A stretch of 64,000 nt of DNA from Novisyntrophococcus fermenticellae (GCF_018866245.1 NZ_CP076458.1:1116001-1180000); one strand, 5' to 3'. Shown: positions 32,982 to 43,223, numbered from the stretch's first letter. The notes: generated from the letters alone by a model not told the origin. Translations and numbers: made by a program.

Positions 32982-35465
32982 ATGGCGAAAAAGACTGTGA
33001 TTATTGGTGGTGTGGCAGGAGGGGCTACTACTGCGGCAAGACTTCGCAGAAGAGATGAGTCCATGCAGATTGTTATGTTGGAAAGAGGAGATTATATTTC
33101 CTACGCAAACTGTGGGCTTCCTTATTACATCGGGGATGTAATCAAGAGCAGAGACGCACTCTTATTACAGACACCACAGGCGATGAAGGATAAATTCAAT
33201 ATTGATGTTCGAGTATCCAGTGAGGTAATAAAAATCTTACCGGAAGAGAAAAAGATTAAGGTTAAAAATATAAAAACCGGAGAAATATATGAGGAAACTT
33301 ATGATAATTTGGTTTTAGCAACAGGTTCTTCTCCAATTAAGCCACCGATTCCGGGAATTGATGCAGATAATATTTTTACACTGTGGAACATACCGGATAC
33401 AGATCACATTAAAGCATATATTGCTGAGAAAAAGGTAAGACGTGCGGCGATTATTGGTGGAGGCTTTATCGGGCTGGAAATGGCAGAGAACCTTCACGGC
33501 CTGGGGATCGAAGTAACGGTGATTGAAATGCAAAATCAGGTCATGGCACCGTTTGATCCGGAGATGGCGAACCTGATTCATGAAAACATGAAGAACAATC
33601 AGGTTAATCTGATTCTGGGGGATGGGGTGAAAGCCTTTCATCATCAAGGGAATGCCACAAAAGTTGAACTCACCAGCAAAACGGTTGTAGAGACAGATAT
33701 GGTTCTTTTATCCATCGGAGTACATGCGAACAGTGAACTGGCGAAGCAGGCGGGAATCGCTTTGAATCAACGGGGCGGAGTGATTGTTGATGAGTATCTG
33801 CAGACATCCATGCCCGGTATTTATGCAGTTGGAGATGTTATTGAAACCGTACACTATGTAAGCAAAGATAAAGCCATGATACCTCTTGCCGGGCCGGCTA
33901 ATAAGCAGGCACGTATTCTTGCAGATAATCTTGCCGGAGATAAGAAGACTTACAAGGGGAGCATGGGCACAGCGGTGGCAAAAATATTTGATCTGAATGC
34001 TGCCAGCGTAGGACTAAACGAAAAACAATTAAAGTCTATGGGAAAAGTGAAGCACCAGGATTATTACGTGGCTCTGATCAATCAGAAATCCCATGCGGGG
34101 TATTATCCGGGAGCAGCCTCACTGACACTTAAGATGCTGTTTGATAAAGATGGAAAAATTCTGGGTGGTCAGATGATCGGTCAGGATGGTGTGGATAAGA
34201 GAATTGACACACTGGCGGCGGTCATGGGGCTGGGTGGAACGATTTATGAACTGGCGGAACTTGAACTTGCGTATGCACCGCCGTTCTCTTCTGCAAAAGA
34301 CCCGGTAAATATGCTGGGATTTGTGGCTGAGAATATTTTGTGCGGTCTGGAAAGCTTTATCGAATGGGATGAATTGGATGCGCTGCTGGCAGATGAGCGT
34401 AAAAAACAGGAATATACGATACTGGATGTAACAGAGGATATAGAACGGATGGTCTTTGCGATTCCGGGCTCCCGCCATATTCCATTGGGCCAACTTCGCG
34501 GGAGGCTGGATGAACTGGACAGAAATAAACGGATCATTCCATACTGCGCTGTTGGAATACGTTCTTATAATGCAGAGCGTATCTTAAGGCAGAATGGCTT
34601 TAATAAGGTGGCCGTATTAGCGGGTGGATCATCGTTTTATAAATCCATGCATTATGACGAGGGAAGGACCGTTCTTAAGGCAGCACAAAAGGAAGAGTCG
34701 GAGGAAGAACCGGATTACATACCTGACAGAGAAATAAAAGTGTTAGATTGCTGCGGTTTACAGTGTCCCGGGCCGATTATAAAGGTATACGAGACAATCA
34801 GCCAGATGCAGGAAGGTGAAATCCTGAAAGTATCTGCTACAGATATGGGATTTACCGCAGATATTGACTGCTGGTGCCGCCAGACTGGAAACACACGGAT
34901 GAAGACAGAGCGTCATGACAAAGAATATATTGTTTTTATCAGAAAAGGCGCCCAAAGCGGTCATGCAGAAAAAGGTACGAAGGTTATGGACACCCAACAG
35001 GGAAAGACGCTCATTGTGTTCAGCGGTGATCTGGATAAAGTGCTTGCCTCTTTTATCATTGCAAATGGAGCCGCATCTATGGGAAAACCAGTTACTATGT
35101 TCTTTACATTTTGGGGGCTGAATGCATTAAGGAGATCCGATGCTCCTTCTGTGAAGAAGCCATTTATGGATAAGATGTTCGGTTTCATGACGCCAAAAGG
35201 GAGTAAGAAACTAAAGCTGTCCAGGCTGAACATGGGTGGAATGGGGACGGCCATGATGAAAAAAGTCATGAAGGATAAGAATGTGGATTCGCTGGAAGCA
35301 CTGATGCAGCAGGCGATGAAGAGCGGAATTCGTCTGGTTGCCTGCACCATGTCCATGGATATTATGGGAATTACAAAGGAGGAATTGCTTGAGGGCGTGG
35401 AGTATGCAGGCGTAGCAACTTATCTTGGAGCTGCTGAGGAATCAAATGTTAACCTGTTTATCTGA
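32982..35465 (+). CDS. CoA-disulfide reductase/rhodanese/TusA/DsrE fusion
   Basis: This 827-residue cytoplasmic protein joins four sulfur modules. Residues 1 to about 450 are an FAD/NAD(P)H disulfide reductase with GGVAGGATTAAR and redox Cys44 in NCGLPYY. About 455-560 is a rhodanese domain with Cys522 in CAVGIRS. About 588-655 is a TusA domain with Cys595 in CGLQCPGP. From about 670 a DsrE-type domain follows. It probably passes persulfide sulfur from a disulfide or polysulfide through successive cysteines. GGAAGGAG precedes ATG 32982. It stands alone but close to the cysteine and nitrogenase-like genes. Confidence 0.92.
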   Translation: MAKKTVIIGGVAGGATTAARLRRRDESMQIVMLERGDYISYANCGLPYYIGDVIKSRDALLLQTPQAMKDKFNIDVRVSSEVIKILPEEKKIKVKNIKTGEIYEETYDNLVLATGSSPIKPPIPGIDADNIFTLWNIPDTDHIKAYIAEKKVRRAAIIGGGFIGLEMAENLHGLGIEVTVIEMQNQVMAPFDPEMANLIHENMKNNQVNLILGDGVKAFHHQGNATKVELTSKTVVETDMVLLSIGVHANSELAKQAGIALNQRGGVIVDEYLQTSMPGIYAVGDVIETVHYVSKDKAMIPLAGPANKQARILADNLAGDKKTYKGSMGTAVAKIFDLNAASVGLNEKQLKSMGKVKHQDYYVALINQKSHAGYYPGAASLTLKMLFDKDGKILGGQMIGQDGVDKRIDTLAAVMGLGGTIYELAELELAYAPPFSSAKDPVNMLGFVAENILCGLESFIEWDELDALLADERKKQEYTILDVTEDIERMVFAIPGSRHIPLGQLRGRLDELDRNKRIIPYCAVGIRSYNAERILRQNGFNKVAVLAGGSSFYKSMHYDEGRTVLKAAQKEESEEEPDYIPDREIKVLDCCGLQCPGPIIKVYETISQMQEGEILKVSATDMGFTADIDCWCRQTGNTRMKTERHDKEYIVFIRKGAQSGHAEKGTKVMDTQQGKTLIVFSGDLDKVLASFIIANGAASMGKPVTMFFTFWGLNALRRSDAPSVKKPFMDKMFGFMTPKGSKKLKLSRLNMGGMGTAMMKKVMKDKNVDSLEALMQQAMKSGIRLVACTMSMDIMGITKEELLEGVEYAGVATYLGAAEESNVNLFI

Positions 35466-35473
35466 AAAAATAA

Positions 35474-35526
35474 CAACAAAGCCAGGAATTGATGCTGCAT
35501 TGATTCCTGGCTTTTGTTGCTTTTAA
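35474..35526 (+). terminator. Terminator after sulfur-trafficking fusion gene
   Basis: CAACAAAGCCAGGAAT at 35474-35489 pairs with ATTCCTGGCTTTTGTTG at 35503-35519, with one bulge, and is followed by CTTTTA. Confidence 0.8.
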
Positions 35527-35570
35527 GATAAAAATGGAGTAAAATAAATGAAAAATTCCATGTAATTGGA

Positions 35571-37361
35571 ATGTCTGGAGAAAAAAGTTTGAAACTGATA
35601 CATTCAAAACCCATATTTGTACAACTGGTCGTCTTTTCGCTCCTGATCAGCCTGATACCGATACTGATTATCGGTACTTTTTTGTTTAGAAAACTGGAAA
35701 CCATGGTAGTGAATGAGATGGTGAACTACCATGCGCAGATTACTTCTCAGTATACGAAAAATATAGAGGAAAAACTGGAACAATATCAGAAAAGTCTGAG
35801 GTTCATCTCCAATAATACAATGATATTAAACACTCTGGCAGATAGAAGCCAAAATCCGTATGCCAGAGGGGAAACCATCAGTGAAGAGGTAACAAAATCT
35901 CTGCTGCTGGAAAAAAACAGCGAGATTAGAAACTGTATGGTTTATTCCATGGTTAAAGAGAATCCCGTATATGGAAACCGGGCTTCTATGATAGAGGAGG
36001 CCGGGAGAGAAGTATGGTATCCAAAGGAACAATCCTTAAAGGAGGGCTGGTTTTCCTACTTTGTTTTAGGGAATGAAGAGCCTCTTTTGTCAATTGTAAA
36101 AAAAGTAGAGAGTCTGGATACGGATAATCTTACCAGAACTCAGCTTGGAATTGTAAAACTGGATGTTTATATGGCGAGATTATTTGCTCCGGCTCCTTTG
36201 AATGATGAGAGCGAAGCAACCTATGATGTGATTGTATACAGCGGCGATTCGGAGATACTATACTCCACAGCCGGAGATACCGAACCGGTTCTTCGGGCAT
36301 ATCTGAAGCACCATGATAAAGAGAATTCAAAGGGTGGATCCCTGCAGGCAGTCAACACCTACGTGGTGGAACAAAAAGACCTGGACAACTATGGGATGAA
36401 ACTCCTGTTCCTCTTCGACAACAAGGAAGTGCTGGAACGAAGAGCCGAAATTCAGTGGATGGTTCTCCCTCTGGTAGGGGCACTGATTCTGATTATCATC
36501 GGTTGTTCCTATATTTACAGCAGGGGGTTTTCTTTGCGCATTGCTCTTTTGCTCCGGAAGTTTCGGACAGCTGAGACAGGAAACCTGACTATTCAGGCTC
36601 CGATTGAAGGGAAAGATGAGGTTGCAGAGCTGGACCGGCAATTTACGCATATGCTGCTGAAACTGGATGAGCTGATTAAGAAGAATTATATCCAGCAGCT
36701 GGAGAATAAGGAGGCACAGCTTCGTAATCTGCAGCTGCAGATTAATCCCCATTTTCTGTATAATACGCTGGAAACAATCAGCTCTATAGCGGCGGTGAAG
36801 CAGGTATTTGTGGTTTGTGATATGTGTCAGAAACTGGGGGAGATTTTCAGGTATAGTCTCGGAAAGGATTACGGTGAGCGTGTAACGCTGGAACAGGAAT
36901 TGACTCATATCAAAAATTATGTCTTTATTCAGAAAATCAGGTATGGGAACCGTTTTGAGGTTTTTTATAATATCGAGGTGGATGATCAGAAGTATTATCT
37001 TCCCAGGTTTATCCTGCAGCCGATTGTGGAAAATGCAATTGTTCATGGTCTGGGTGAACTGACCAGTACAGGAACTCTGGAACTTATCGCTTATGAAAAA
37101 GAGGGGATGCTCTGTATCTGCATTGAGGATGATGGGATAGGTATGGATGCGCAGAGTGTAGAAGCGTTAAAAGCTTATATTGACAGTACACAAGCGGATA
37201 AAAAGAAGAATAAAAGCATAGGAATCAGGAACGTAAATCAGAGGATTAAATTATCCTGCGGCGAGAAATATGGAATTTTCATAGAAAGCCATCCGTATCA
37301 GGGCAGCCGGTTTACGCTTCGGCTGCCTGTAATTAAGGGAGGTGAAACAGATGAGACATAA
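35571..37361 (+). CDS. YesM-type sensor histidine kinase
   Basis: The 596-residue protein has a first helix near residues 16-35, an outer sensor region of about 250 residues, a second helix (WMVLPLVGALILIIIGCSYI), a HAMP segment, and the YesM-type kinase core with phospho-acceptor His394 in NPHFLYNTLE, N box IVENAIVHGL and GIGLR-like glycines. It phosphorylates the regulator whose gene overlaps its end. TTG 35589 may be the true start, since GGAG lies before it and nothing lies before ATG 35571. Such pairs control carbohydrate uptake operons; the Lpl-type mannoside operon is the obvious target. Confidence 0.9.
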   Translation: MSGEKSLKLIHSKPIFVQLVVFSLLISLIPILIIGTFLFRKLETMVVNEMVNYHAQITSQYTKNIEEKLEQYQKSLRFISNNTMILNTLADRSQNPYARGETISEEVTKSLLLEKNSEIRNCMVYSMVKENPVYGNRASMIEEAGREVWYPKEQSLKEGWFSYFVLGNEEPLLSIVKKVESLDTDNLTRTQLGIVKLDVYMARLFAPAPLNDESEATYDVIVYSGDSEILYSTAGDTEPVLRAYLKHHDKENSKGGSLQAVNTYVVEQKDLDNYGMKLLFLFDNKEVLERRAEIQWMVLPLVGALILIIIGCSYIYSRGFSLRIALLLRKFRTAETGNLTIQAPIEGKDEVAELDRQFTHMLLKLDELIKKNYIQQLENKEAQLRNLQLQINPHFLYNTLETISSIAAVKQVFVVCDMCQKLGEIFRYSLGKDYGERVTLEQELTHIKNYVFIQKIRYGNRFEVFYNIEVDDQKYYLPRFILQPIVENAIVHGLGELTSTGTLELIAYEKEGMLCICIEDDGIGMDAQSVEALKAYIDSTQADKKKNKSIGIRNVNQRIKLSCGEKYGIFIESHPYQGSRFTLRLPVIKGGETDET

Positions 37362-38979
37362 CCTGCTGATTGTGGATGATGAAGAATTAATCCGCCAGGG
37401 ATTGCGGGCACGGTTGGAGTATCTGGAAATCAATACCGATGAGATATTTGAAGCGGAAAATGGAAGAAAGGCTTTAGAGTCTGTAAAAAACCATTCGATT
37501 GACATTGTAATTACGGATATAAGAATGCCGGACATGGACGGACTTACACTGATTCAGGAGATAAAGAAGCTCCAGAAAAACATGCAGTTCGTGGTCTTAA
37601 GCGGCTATGCGGAATTTTCTTATGCAGAAACCGCAATTCGGCTGGGGGTAAAGGCATATTTGTTGAAACCTCTGTCCAATGAAGAACTGAAAAAGGCATT
37701 TGAAAAGCTGTATCAGGATATGGAGCGGGACTCACAGATCAGAAGTGCCATGTGGATGCAGGGGAGGATGAACCGGGAAAAGCAGGAATACCATCAGGAA
37801 AAGGCAATCAATACGCTGCTCTTTGATACTTCGGATGGAACTATGGATTCTAAAGGCTTAAGTGAAGTCTGTGGAATAGATACGGATAACTCTTACAGGG
37901 GCATGTTTATGATGCTGGCTGTGATCCATATCAACGGTGAAACCTATGATAATATCAAATTCCACCGGGTGGATTATGATTTAATACGGTTTTCTGTTCG
38001 AAATGTTTTCCTGGAACTGGAATCTTCCTGTGAAAAGCGCATTGTGAACAGTCTTTCAGATAATAATCAATTATATGCCGTCTTTTTTATGGAGGATAAA
38101 AGGAGTCTCAGGAATGAAGTGGAGCATATTTTTCTTGCGATGCGGTCCGTTCTCGAAAAGAGGATGAGCATCCATCTTACGTTAGGGGTGAGCAGACCCA
38201 CCCTTCTGCTCGGAAGAAAATCAGCTTCAGAAGCACTTGGTGCGTTGAAACAGAGAATCATCTATGGAAATTCTAATGTGTATTTTTATGAAGATATCGG
38301 GATTTTCAGTGAGCAGAGTTTTCCTGTTTCCCAGGTGTGGCTGCTGGATTCCTACCTGGAGCGAAATGAACTTCAAAAAATAAAAAAACTTTTGCAGGAG
38401 ATTTTTTCGGCAGAATTGATGCGCAAGTATGGTACGCCTTATCTGAGAATCATGTGGGTGCGTATTTTAAATGTGATTCTTCAGCATTACGATAAAAAAG
38501 AAAGAAAAGCTTCCAGTATGGAAAAACTGCTGATGAGTTTTGATCTGCCAGATCAGATTCAGTCGGCTTCCGAAATCCAACAGCGTATTATCGATATTAT
38601 TATGGAGTGCGTCCGTGCAGAAACTGTGAATGACATGGATTCCAGAAGTAAGATCCAGATGGCGGTTCGGTACATTCAGGAGCATTATAGCGAGAATATC
38701 GCAATCAATGATTTGGCAATGCGGTTCGGCATGAGTCCCAATTACTTTTCATCTATATTTAAGGCGGAAACTTCACGGTCTGCTGTGAACTATATTACGG
38801 AGCTTAAAGTAAAAAAGGCAAAGGAGATGCTGGTGAATTCTGAGCTTAGCGTAGTGGATATTGCAAATAGAATCGGTTATGAAGACAGTCAGTATTTCTT
38901 CCGGGTATTTAAGAAACATACAGGTATGACTCCCTTAAGCTACCGGGAACGAAATACTGGTCTCCATGGATTGAAATGA
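37351..38979 (+). CDS. YesN-type response regulator (AraC family)
   Basis: GGGAGGTG lies before ATG 37351, inside the end of the kinase gene. The 542 residues contain a receiver domain with phosphorylation site Asp56 (VITDIRMPDMDG), a long middle region and two helix-turn-helix motifs of the AraC type near the end (INDLAMRFGMSPNYFSSIFK and VDIANRIGYEDSQYFFRVFK). It would activate transcription of sugar-uptake genes when phosphorylated by the upstream kinase. Confidence 0.92.
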   Translation: MRHNLLIVDDEELIRQGLRARLEYLEINTDEIFEAENGRKALESVKNHSIDIVITDIRMPDMDGLTLIQEIKKLQKNMQFVVLSGYAEFSYAETAIRLGVKAYLLKPLSNEELKKAFEKLYQDMERDSQIRSAMWMQGRMNREKQEYHQEKAINTLLFDTSDGTMDSKGLSEVCGIDTDNSYRGMFMMLAVIHINGETYDNIKFHRVDYDLIRFSVRNVFLELESSCEKRIVNSLSDNNQLYAVFFMEDKRSLRNEVEHIFLAMRSVLEKRMSIHLTLGVSRPTLLLGRKSASEALGALKQRIIYGNSNVYFYEDIGIFSEQSFPVSQVWLLDSYLERNELQKIKKLLQEIFSAELMRKYGTPYLRIMWVRILNVILQHYDKKERKASSMEKLLMSFDLPDQIQSASEIQQRIIDIIMECVRAETVNDMDSRSKIQMAVRYIQEHYSENIAINDLAMRFGMSPNYFSSIFKAETSRSAVNYITELKVKKAKEMLVNSELSVVDIANRIGYEDSQYFFRVFKKHTGMTPLSYRERNTGLHGLK

Positions 38980-38983
38980 TGCC

Positions 38984-39889
38984 TTACAGGTGAATAACCG
39001 GACTGACGCACATAAGGTTTTTCAGTACAGTTCCTTTTTTATAAAGCTTTGGAATAATTATGGCATCCTTTTCAAATTCAGTCACTAAAATCCGGTCATC
39101 AGGACGGCAAGTTAAGGTGGCTGAACCGGATTTCAGCGTGATACTGTATTCATCCGGCCGGGCAGGCAGGTAGCCCGATTTTCTTGTCTGATAAATAGAA
39201 AAAGAAATCATGCCGTCTTCAATATGAGTTTCCAGTAAGGGACCTTTGCATACCCAGGTTTTTTGCGTGTGGATGGCATCTGTCAGCTCCCGGCACACAT
39301 CCCCTGCTTCTTCCCCCTGAATATAGGTGGCATAATGTCCGGCAAAGGGATTATTATCATGTAAATCCATGCCGCAGGTGGCAGACAGCTTCTCGCCGGA
39401 AAGTACCAGAGATTCCCAGAGAGACAGAGCCTTTTCATTTACAGAAAGCGGTTCCGGATTGTTGAAAATCTCAATAAAGTCACAACAGGAATAGTCGGTA
39501 ACATGCATTACGAACTGGCATCCCTGTGCAAAAGGCCAGCCAAAGGAAAAGGGGTGAGCGATGCCAACCAGTGCACCTTTGGCACGGGCAGCCTGGAAAA
39601 GCAATTCCGGTTTGTGCTTGTTGATGTTTTCCCATGGAACATATTCTCTTAAGTTCAGGCAGAGGATGTGTCCATAGTAGGTTGTATATTCCATGCCTGG
39701 AATAAAAGATACAGGCAGGCATGACTCTTCCAGGATGGCCTGGATTTTTTTATGCCCGGATATCGTATTGTGATCGGTGAGAGCAAAAGCATCTACCTGA
39801 TCTGCGGCCATGAACTCTGTCAGTTCACGGCAGGTGCAGGAAGCATCTGATTCATTGGTATGATTATGTAGTTCCAGTCTTTTATACAT
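38984..39889 (-). CDS. PHP-domain phosphoesterase-like protein
   Basis: The 301-residue protein begins LELHNHTNESDASCTCREL and continues with AFALTDHNTISGH, the first metal-binding motifs of the PHP family; further histidines lie in GIAHPF and GMDLHDNN. The family hydrolyses phosphoesters with two or three metals. A GGAGGAA site precedes ATG 39889. It is transcribed together with the small gene upstream and opposite to the mannoside operon, which has its own PHP protein. The substrate is unknown. Confidence 0.82.
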   Translation of the reverse strand: MYKRLELHNHTNESDASCTCRELTEFMAADQVDAFALTDHNTISGHKKIQAILEESCLPVSFIPGMEYTTYYGHILCLNLREYVPWENINKHKPELLFQAARAKGALVGIAHPFSFGWPFAQGCQFVMHVTDYSCCDFIEIFNNPEPLSVNEKALSLWESLVLSGEKLSATCGMDLHDNNPFAGHYATYIQGEEAGDVCRELTDAIHTQKTWVCKGPLLETHIEDGMISFSIYQTRKSGYLPARPDEYSITLKSGSATLTCRPDDRILVTEFEKDAIIIPKLYKKGTVLKNLMCVSPVIHL

Positions 39890-39904
39890 GATGAGTTCCT
39901 CCTT

Positions 39905-40375
39905 TTATCGTACCCGTACGGTCAGGGTGTAGTCCGTGTTATCAAGAAGCACTGAAAAAGCCAGGATCGTGACCTTTAGAACTCCTTCGATGAAGGGCTG
40001 CGCAATACAGCCTTCCGTAGCTGCTTCGGAAGTAAAGTGCATATGCCGGGTAGTCAGCTGCCGGTGTATACATCCGATAAATTCATCATTTAACATTGCC
40101 ATTGTATGAATCTCTGTTTTCATCTGGCCGTAGATGGCATCCTCAAGCTCTTCCCGGGAAGCAAAGGTCAGGTCATATTCTTTTTTACAGTAATCAATCA
40201 GCTCCTGCTCCAGTTCAGGTGTTATATCTTTGGGAGCAAATGTTCTGGGTCCAAAAGAAAATTCAATATCCAGTTCTTCGTAGGTCTCATCCAGGCAAAC
40301 GGTATAGGAAATCTGGCCGACAAAATCTTTTGACAGTTTTCCCTGTACCTGGTAGACGGTTTTCATTTCATCCAT
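39905..40375 (-). CDS. Small conserved-looking protein, function unknown
   Basis: This 156-residue acidic cytoplasmic protein has no signal peptide or membrane helix. It contains VYQVQGKLSKDFVGQISYTV, then FSFGPRTFAPKDITPELEQE and ends in beta-strand-like sequence. I do not recognise it with certainty. Its gene begins the short minus-strand operon with the PHP gene and is divergent from the mannoside operon, which hints at a role in the same metabolism. An alternative start lies four codons in. Confidence 0.6.
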   Translation of the reverse strand: MDEMKTVYQVQGKLSKDFVGQISYTVCLDETYEELDIEFSFGPRTFAPKDITPELEQELIDYCKKEYDLTFASREELEDAIYGQMKTEIHTMAMLNDEFIGCIHRQLTTRHMHFTSEAATEGCIAQPFIEGVLKVTILAFSVLLDNTDYTLTVRVR

Positions 40376-40547
40376 AGTTATATCTCCACTTTCACGTTTT
40401 CTGTTTCAAGAATAAGCAATCCTTTTTCAGATGTCAAGTGTCGGGGGGCAATCGTAGAAATTTCCAGCTTTTTTGAAAGTTATGTACATTATGATAGATA
40501 TATTTTTCTGATATACTTTGTCTTAAGCTTATGTGAGGAGGATTTAT

Positions 40548-41459
40548 ATGGAAAAGAGAACCCTGTATAAAGAGGGAAGCTATAAAAAGGGTAACCTGCA
40601 TACGCACTCTACCTGGTCTGATGGGCTTAATACTCCCAAGGAGGTCGCAGAGCATTACCGCAGCAGAGGATATGATTTTCTGGCAATTACAGATCACTGG
40701 GTGTATGGGATACATTCCAGTCTTTGCAAAGATGATTTTCTGGTGTTTCCGGGGACAGAACTGGATATAGAGCTCCCGGGCAGAAAAGACCACCATCTGG
40801 TTGGGCTGGGACTGCCGGAAACAAACAAAATCCCGGAAGGCTATATTTTTTTGGAGGAGCGTGCGCAAAATGTCTTAACTACACCGGAGCGAATAATAGA
40901 GTATTTCGGACAGAAGGGAAATGTCACCTTATATGCGCATCCATACTGGTCAAAAGTAGACTCTACAGATATCAAGTATCTGCAAGGACTGATTGGGATG
41001 GAAATCTATAATCACGGATCAGAATTCGAATCAAATAACGGCAATTCAGAAACCTACTTTGACCATTTTCTCTTTGTGAGGAACAGGATAAACTGTTTTG
41101 CCACAGATGATGCACACAATCTGGAAGCGCATAGCCTGGGTGGATTTGTCATGGTAAAAACCAGGGAGTTTACGCACAGGGGTATCCTGCAGGCATTAAA
41201 GGACGGCAGCTTTTTTGCTTCCAGTGGTCCACTGATTGAGGATTTTTATGTGGAGGATCAACAGGCGGTATTAAGATGTGCTCCTTGTCAGGATATTTAC
41301 TTTCAGACACCTCACCGAGGTGGTCACCTGCACAGTGATGAGGAGGGATTGACAGAAGGAACCTTTGCACTGGAGGGCGATGAGGAATATGTGCGTGTGA
41401 CATGTAAAGATTCCTATGGAAAAAAGGCATGGAGCCAGCCAATCTGGCTCTGGATATAG
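40548..41459 (+). CDS. CehA/McbA-type PHP phosphoesterase
   Basis: GAGGAGG lies seven bases before ATG 40548. The 303-residue protein starts KGNLHTHSTWSDGLNTPKEV, followed by DFLAITDHWVYG, GTELDI and AHPYWSK, and later DDAHN: the metal-binding set of PHP metallohydrolases. It would cleave a phosphomono- or diester in the cytoplasm. It opens an operon of phosphodiester-type and mannoside enzymes, suggesting that the imported glycan carries phosphate. It is distinct from the PHP protein at 38984. Confidence 0.85.
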   Translation: MEKRTLYKEGSYKKGNLHTHSTWSDGLNTPKEVAEHYRSRGYDFLAITDHWVYGIHSSLCKDDFLVFPGTELDIELPGRKDHHLVGLGLPETNKIPEGYIFLEERAQNVLTTPERIIEYFGQKGNVTLYAHPYWSKVDSTDIKYLQGLIGMEIYNHGSEFESNNGNSETYFDHFLFVRNRINCFATDDAHNLEAHSLGGFVMVKTREFTHRGILQALKDGSFFASSGPLIEDFYVEDQQAVLRCAPCQDIYFQTPHRGGHLHSDEEGLTEGTFALEGDEEYVRVTCKDSYGKKAWSQPIWLWI

Positions 41460-41472
41460 GAGGACGAATAAC

Positions 41473-42243
41473 ATGCTTAAGCTTGTTACATTCAATATAA
41501 GATGTGATTTCAATCAGGATAAGGGCAATAGTTTTCAATACCGTAAACCATTGATTCTAAAGAAAATACAAAAAGAGAAACCCGATTTAATCTGTTTTCA
41601 GGAGGTGCTGCCCCATGTGGCTCTGTGGCTGAAGGATGTGTTAGACGATTATTACGTTATGGGATGCGGGAGAAGCGAAACGCTTGAGGATGAACAGGTA
41701 GCCATTGCATATAAAAAGAATCGGATAAATCTCATTTCCATGGAAACCTTCTGGCTTTCTCCAAAGCCCTTTATACCGGCAAGCAGATATGAAGAACAGT
41801 CCACCTGCCCCCGGGTATGCACGGAAGCACTGTTTGAGGATCTGGAGGAAAAGAAAGTATTTAGACTTTTAAATCTTCATCTGGATCATCAGGGGGTACA
41901 GGCAAGAGTTCTGGGATTAAGACAGGTGCTTAAAAAGGCAGAGGAAGCAAGACTGTTTCGCGAAGCGCCTGTGATTCTGGCTGGTGACTTTAATGCCGAA
42001 CCGGATGGGCAAGAGTTTCTTGAAATGAAACAGCAGCCGGAATATGTGAATATCACGGAAGGAATCGGTGTAACCTATCATGGCTTTGAACCGGAGGACG
42101 AATCGGAGTGTATTGATTACATCTATATCAGAAACAGAAAAGACGGACTCAGATGCCGCTCTTTAGAGAAATGGGAAGAAAGAGAAGACGGCGTATGGCT
42201 GTCGGATCATTATCCCATCAGCGCATTGCTGGAATGGATTTGA
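41473..42243 (+). CDS. Endonuclease/exonuclease/phosphatase-family hydrolase
   Basis: AGGAGGA precedes ATG 41473. The 256 residues have the family sequence: VTFNIRCDFNQD at the start, ICFQEVLP (metal Glu), NLHLDHQGVQAR, LAGDFNAEP and the final LSDHYPISA with the catalytic His. Members act on phosphodiesters of nucleic acids, lipids or glycerophosphodiesters. In an operon with a PHP esterase and mannosidases, a small-molecule or glycan phosphodiester is more likely than DNA. No signal peptide. Confidence 0.87.
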   Translation: MLKLVTFNIRCDFNQDKGNSFQYRKPLILKKIQKEKPDLICFQEVLPHVALWLKDVLDDYYVMGCGRSETLEDEQVAIAYKKNRINLISMETFWLSPKPFIPASRYEEQSTCPRVCTEALFEDLEEKKVFRLLNLHLDHQGVQARVLGLRQVLKKAEEARLFREAPVILAGDFNAEPDGQEFLEMKQQPEYVNITEGIGVTYHGFEPEDESECIDYIYIRNRKDGLRCRSLEKWEEREDGVWLSDHYPISALLEWI

Positions 42244-42270
42244 AAATTATGAAAAAGAGGAGGATCTTTT

Positions 42271-43223
42271 ATGCAAGCAGCAGGTGTTGGGAAGCAGAAA
42301 AAATATAAGCCGGCAAAACAACCCTTAAGAAAAAGGCTGATTCGTTACTGGCCGCTGTATGTAATGCTTCTGCCTTGTATCATTTACTACATATTAATCT
42401 GCTATGTACCCATGGCAGGCTCCGTACTTGCCTTTAAGGATTATTCGTTTAAGAAAGGAATCTGGGGAAGCCCGTGGGTGGGACTTCGGTATTTTAAGAC
42501 GTTTTTTTCCAGCTATGATGCTCCGAGACTGGTTAAGAATACGTTAAGCGTAGGGGTAATTAAATGTATTCTGGAATTTCCGTTTGCCATTATACTGGCG
42601 CTGATGCTCAATGAGCTCCGCAGTATGAAGTTCAAGAAAGTTTCACAGACAGTTACGTATCTGCCGCATTTTCTGTCTTCGGTTATTATTGTTACAATGC
42701 TGCAGAGAATTCTTGCTCCGAACACAGGTGTCCTGAATCAGGCGATTTCGGCACTGGGGGGCGACGGAGGTACCTTTTTTCTGATGGATGCAAAATATTT
42801 TTTCCGTATTTTGTTTTCCATGGACTTATGGAGAAATATCGGATGGGACTCGATTATCTATCTGGCAGCAATCAGTTCTGTCGACACCTCTCTGTATGAA
42901 GCAGCGGATATGGATGGCTGCGGGAAACTGAAAAAGATGTGGCATATTACATTGCCCGGCATACGGGGAACCATAGGACTTTTGTTCATTATGGGGGTGG
43001 GGGATTGCTTTCCTCTGGTGTAGAGCAGATCTGGCTCTTACGTACACCTGGCAATATGTCACTGGCAGATACGCTGGATGTCTATGTGCTCCGTACAGGT
43101 ATTCAGGGAGGACAGTTTGGTTATGCTACTGCCATTGGGTTGATACAGGGACTTGTAGGGCTGGTATTGGTTGTAGTATGCAATAAAATCAGTAAGAAGG
43201 TTACTGAGGTCGGACTTTGGTAA
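42271..43223 (+). pseudogene. Lpl-type sugar ABC permease, frameshifted
   Basis: The gene encodes an LplB-type permease (WPLYVMLLPCIIYYILICYVPM at the start, EAADMDGCGKLKKMWHITLP as the ATPase contact). The frame fails at a run of five G, 42999-43003, and stops at 43023. With six G it would read MGVGGLLSSGVEQIWLLRTP and continue to 43223, a normal length of about 317 residues with the standard end. The other operon genes look healthy, so this may be a sequencing error, a recent mutation or G-tract phase switching. GAGGAGGA precedes ATG 42271. Confidence 0.8.

Noticed and set aside
36327..37046. 239-codon frame opposite the histidine kinase gene
   Set aside because: It is antisense to conserved kinase motifs, has no ribosome site and its composition mirrors the coding strand. 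The same applies to the antisense frames at 47617-48240, 11617-12249 and 49114-49761.
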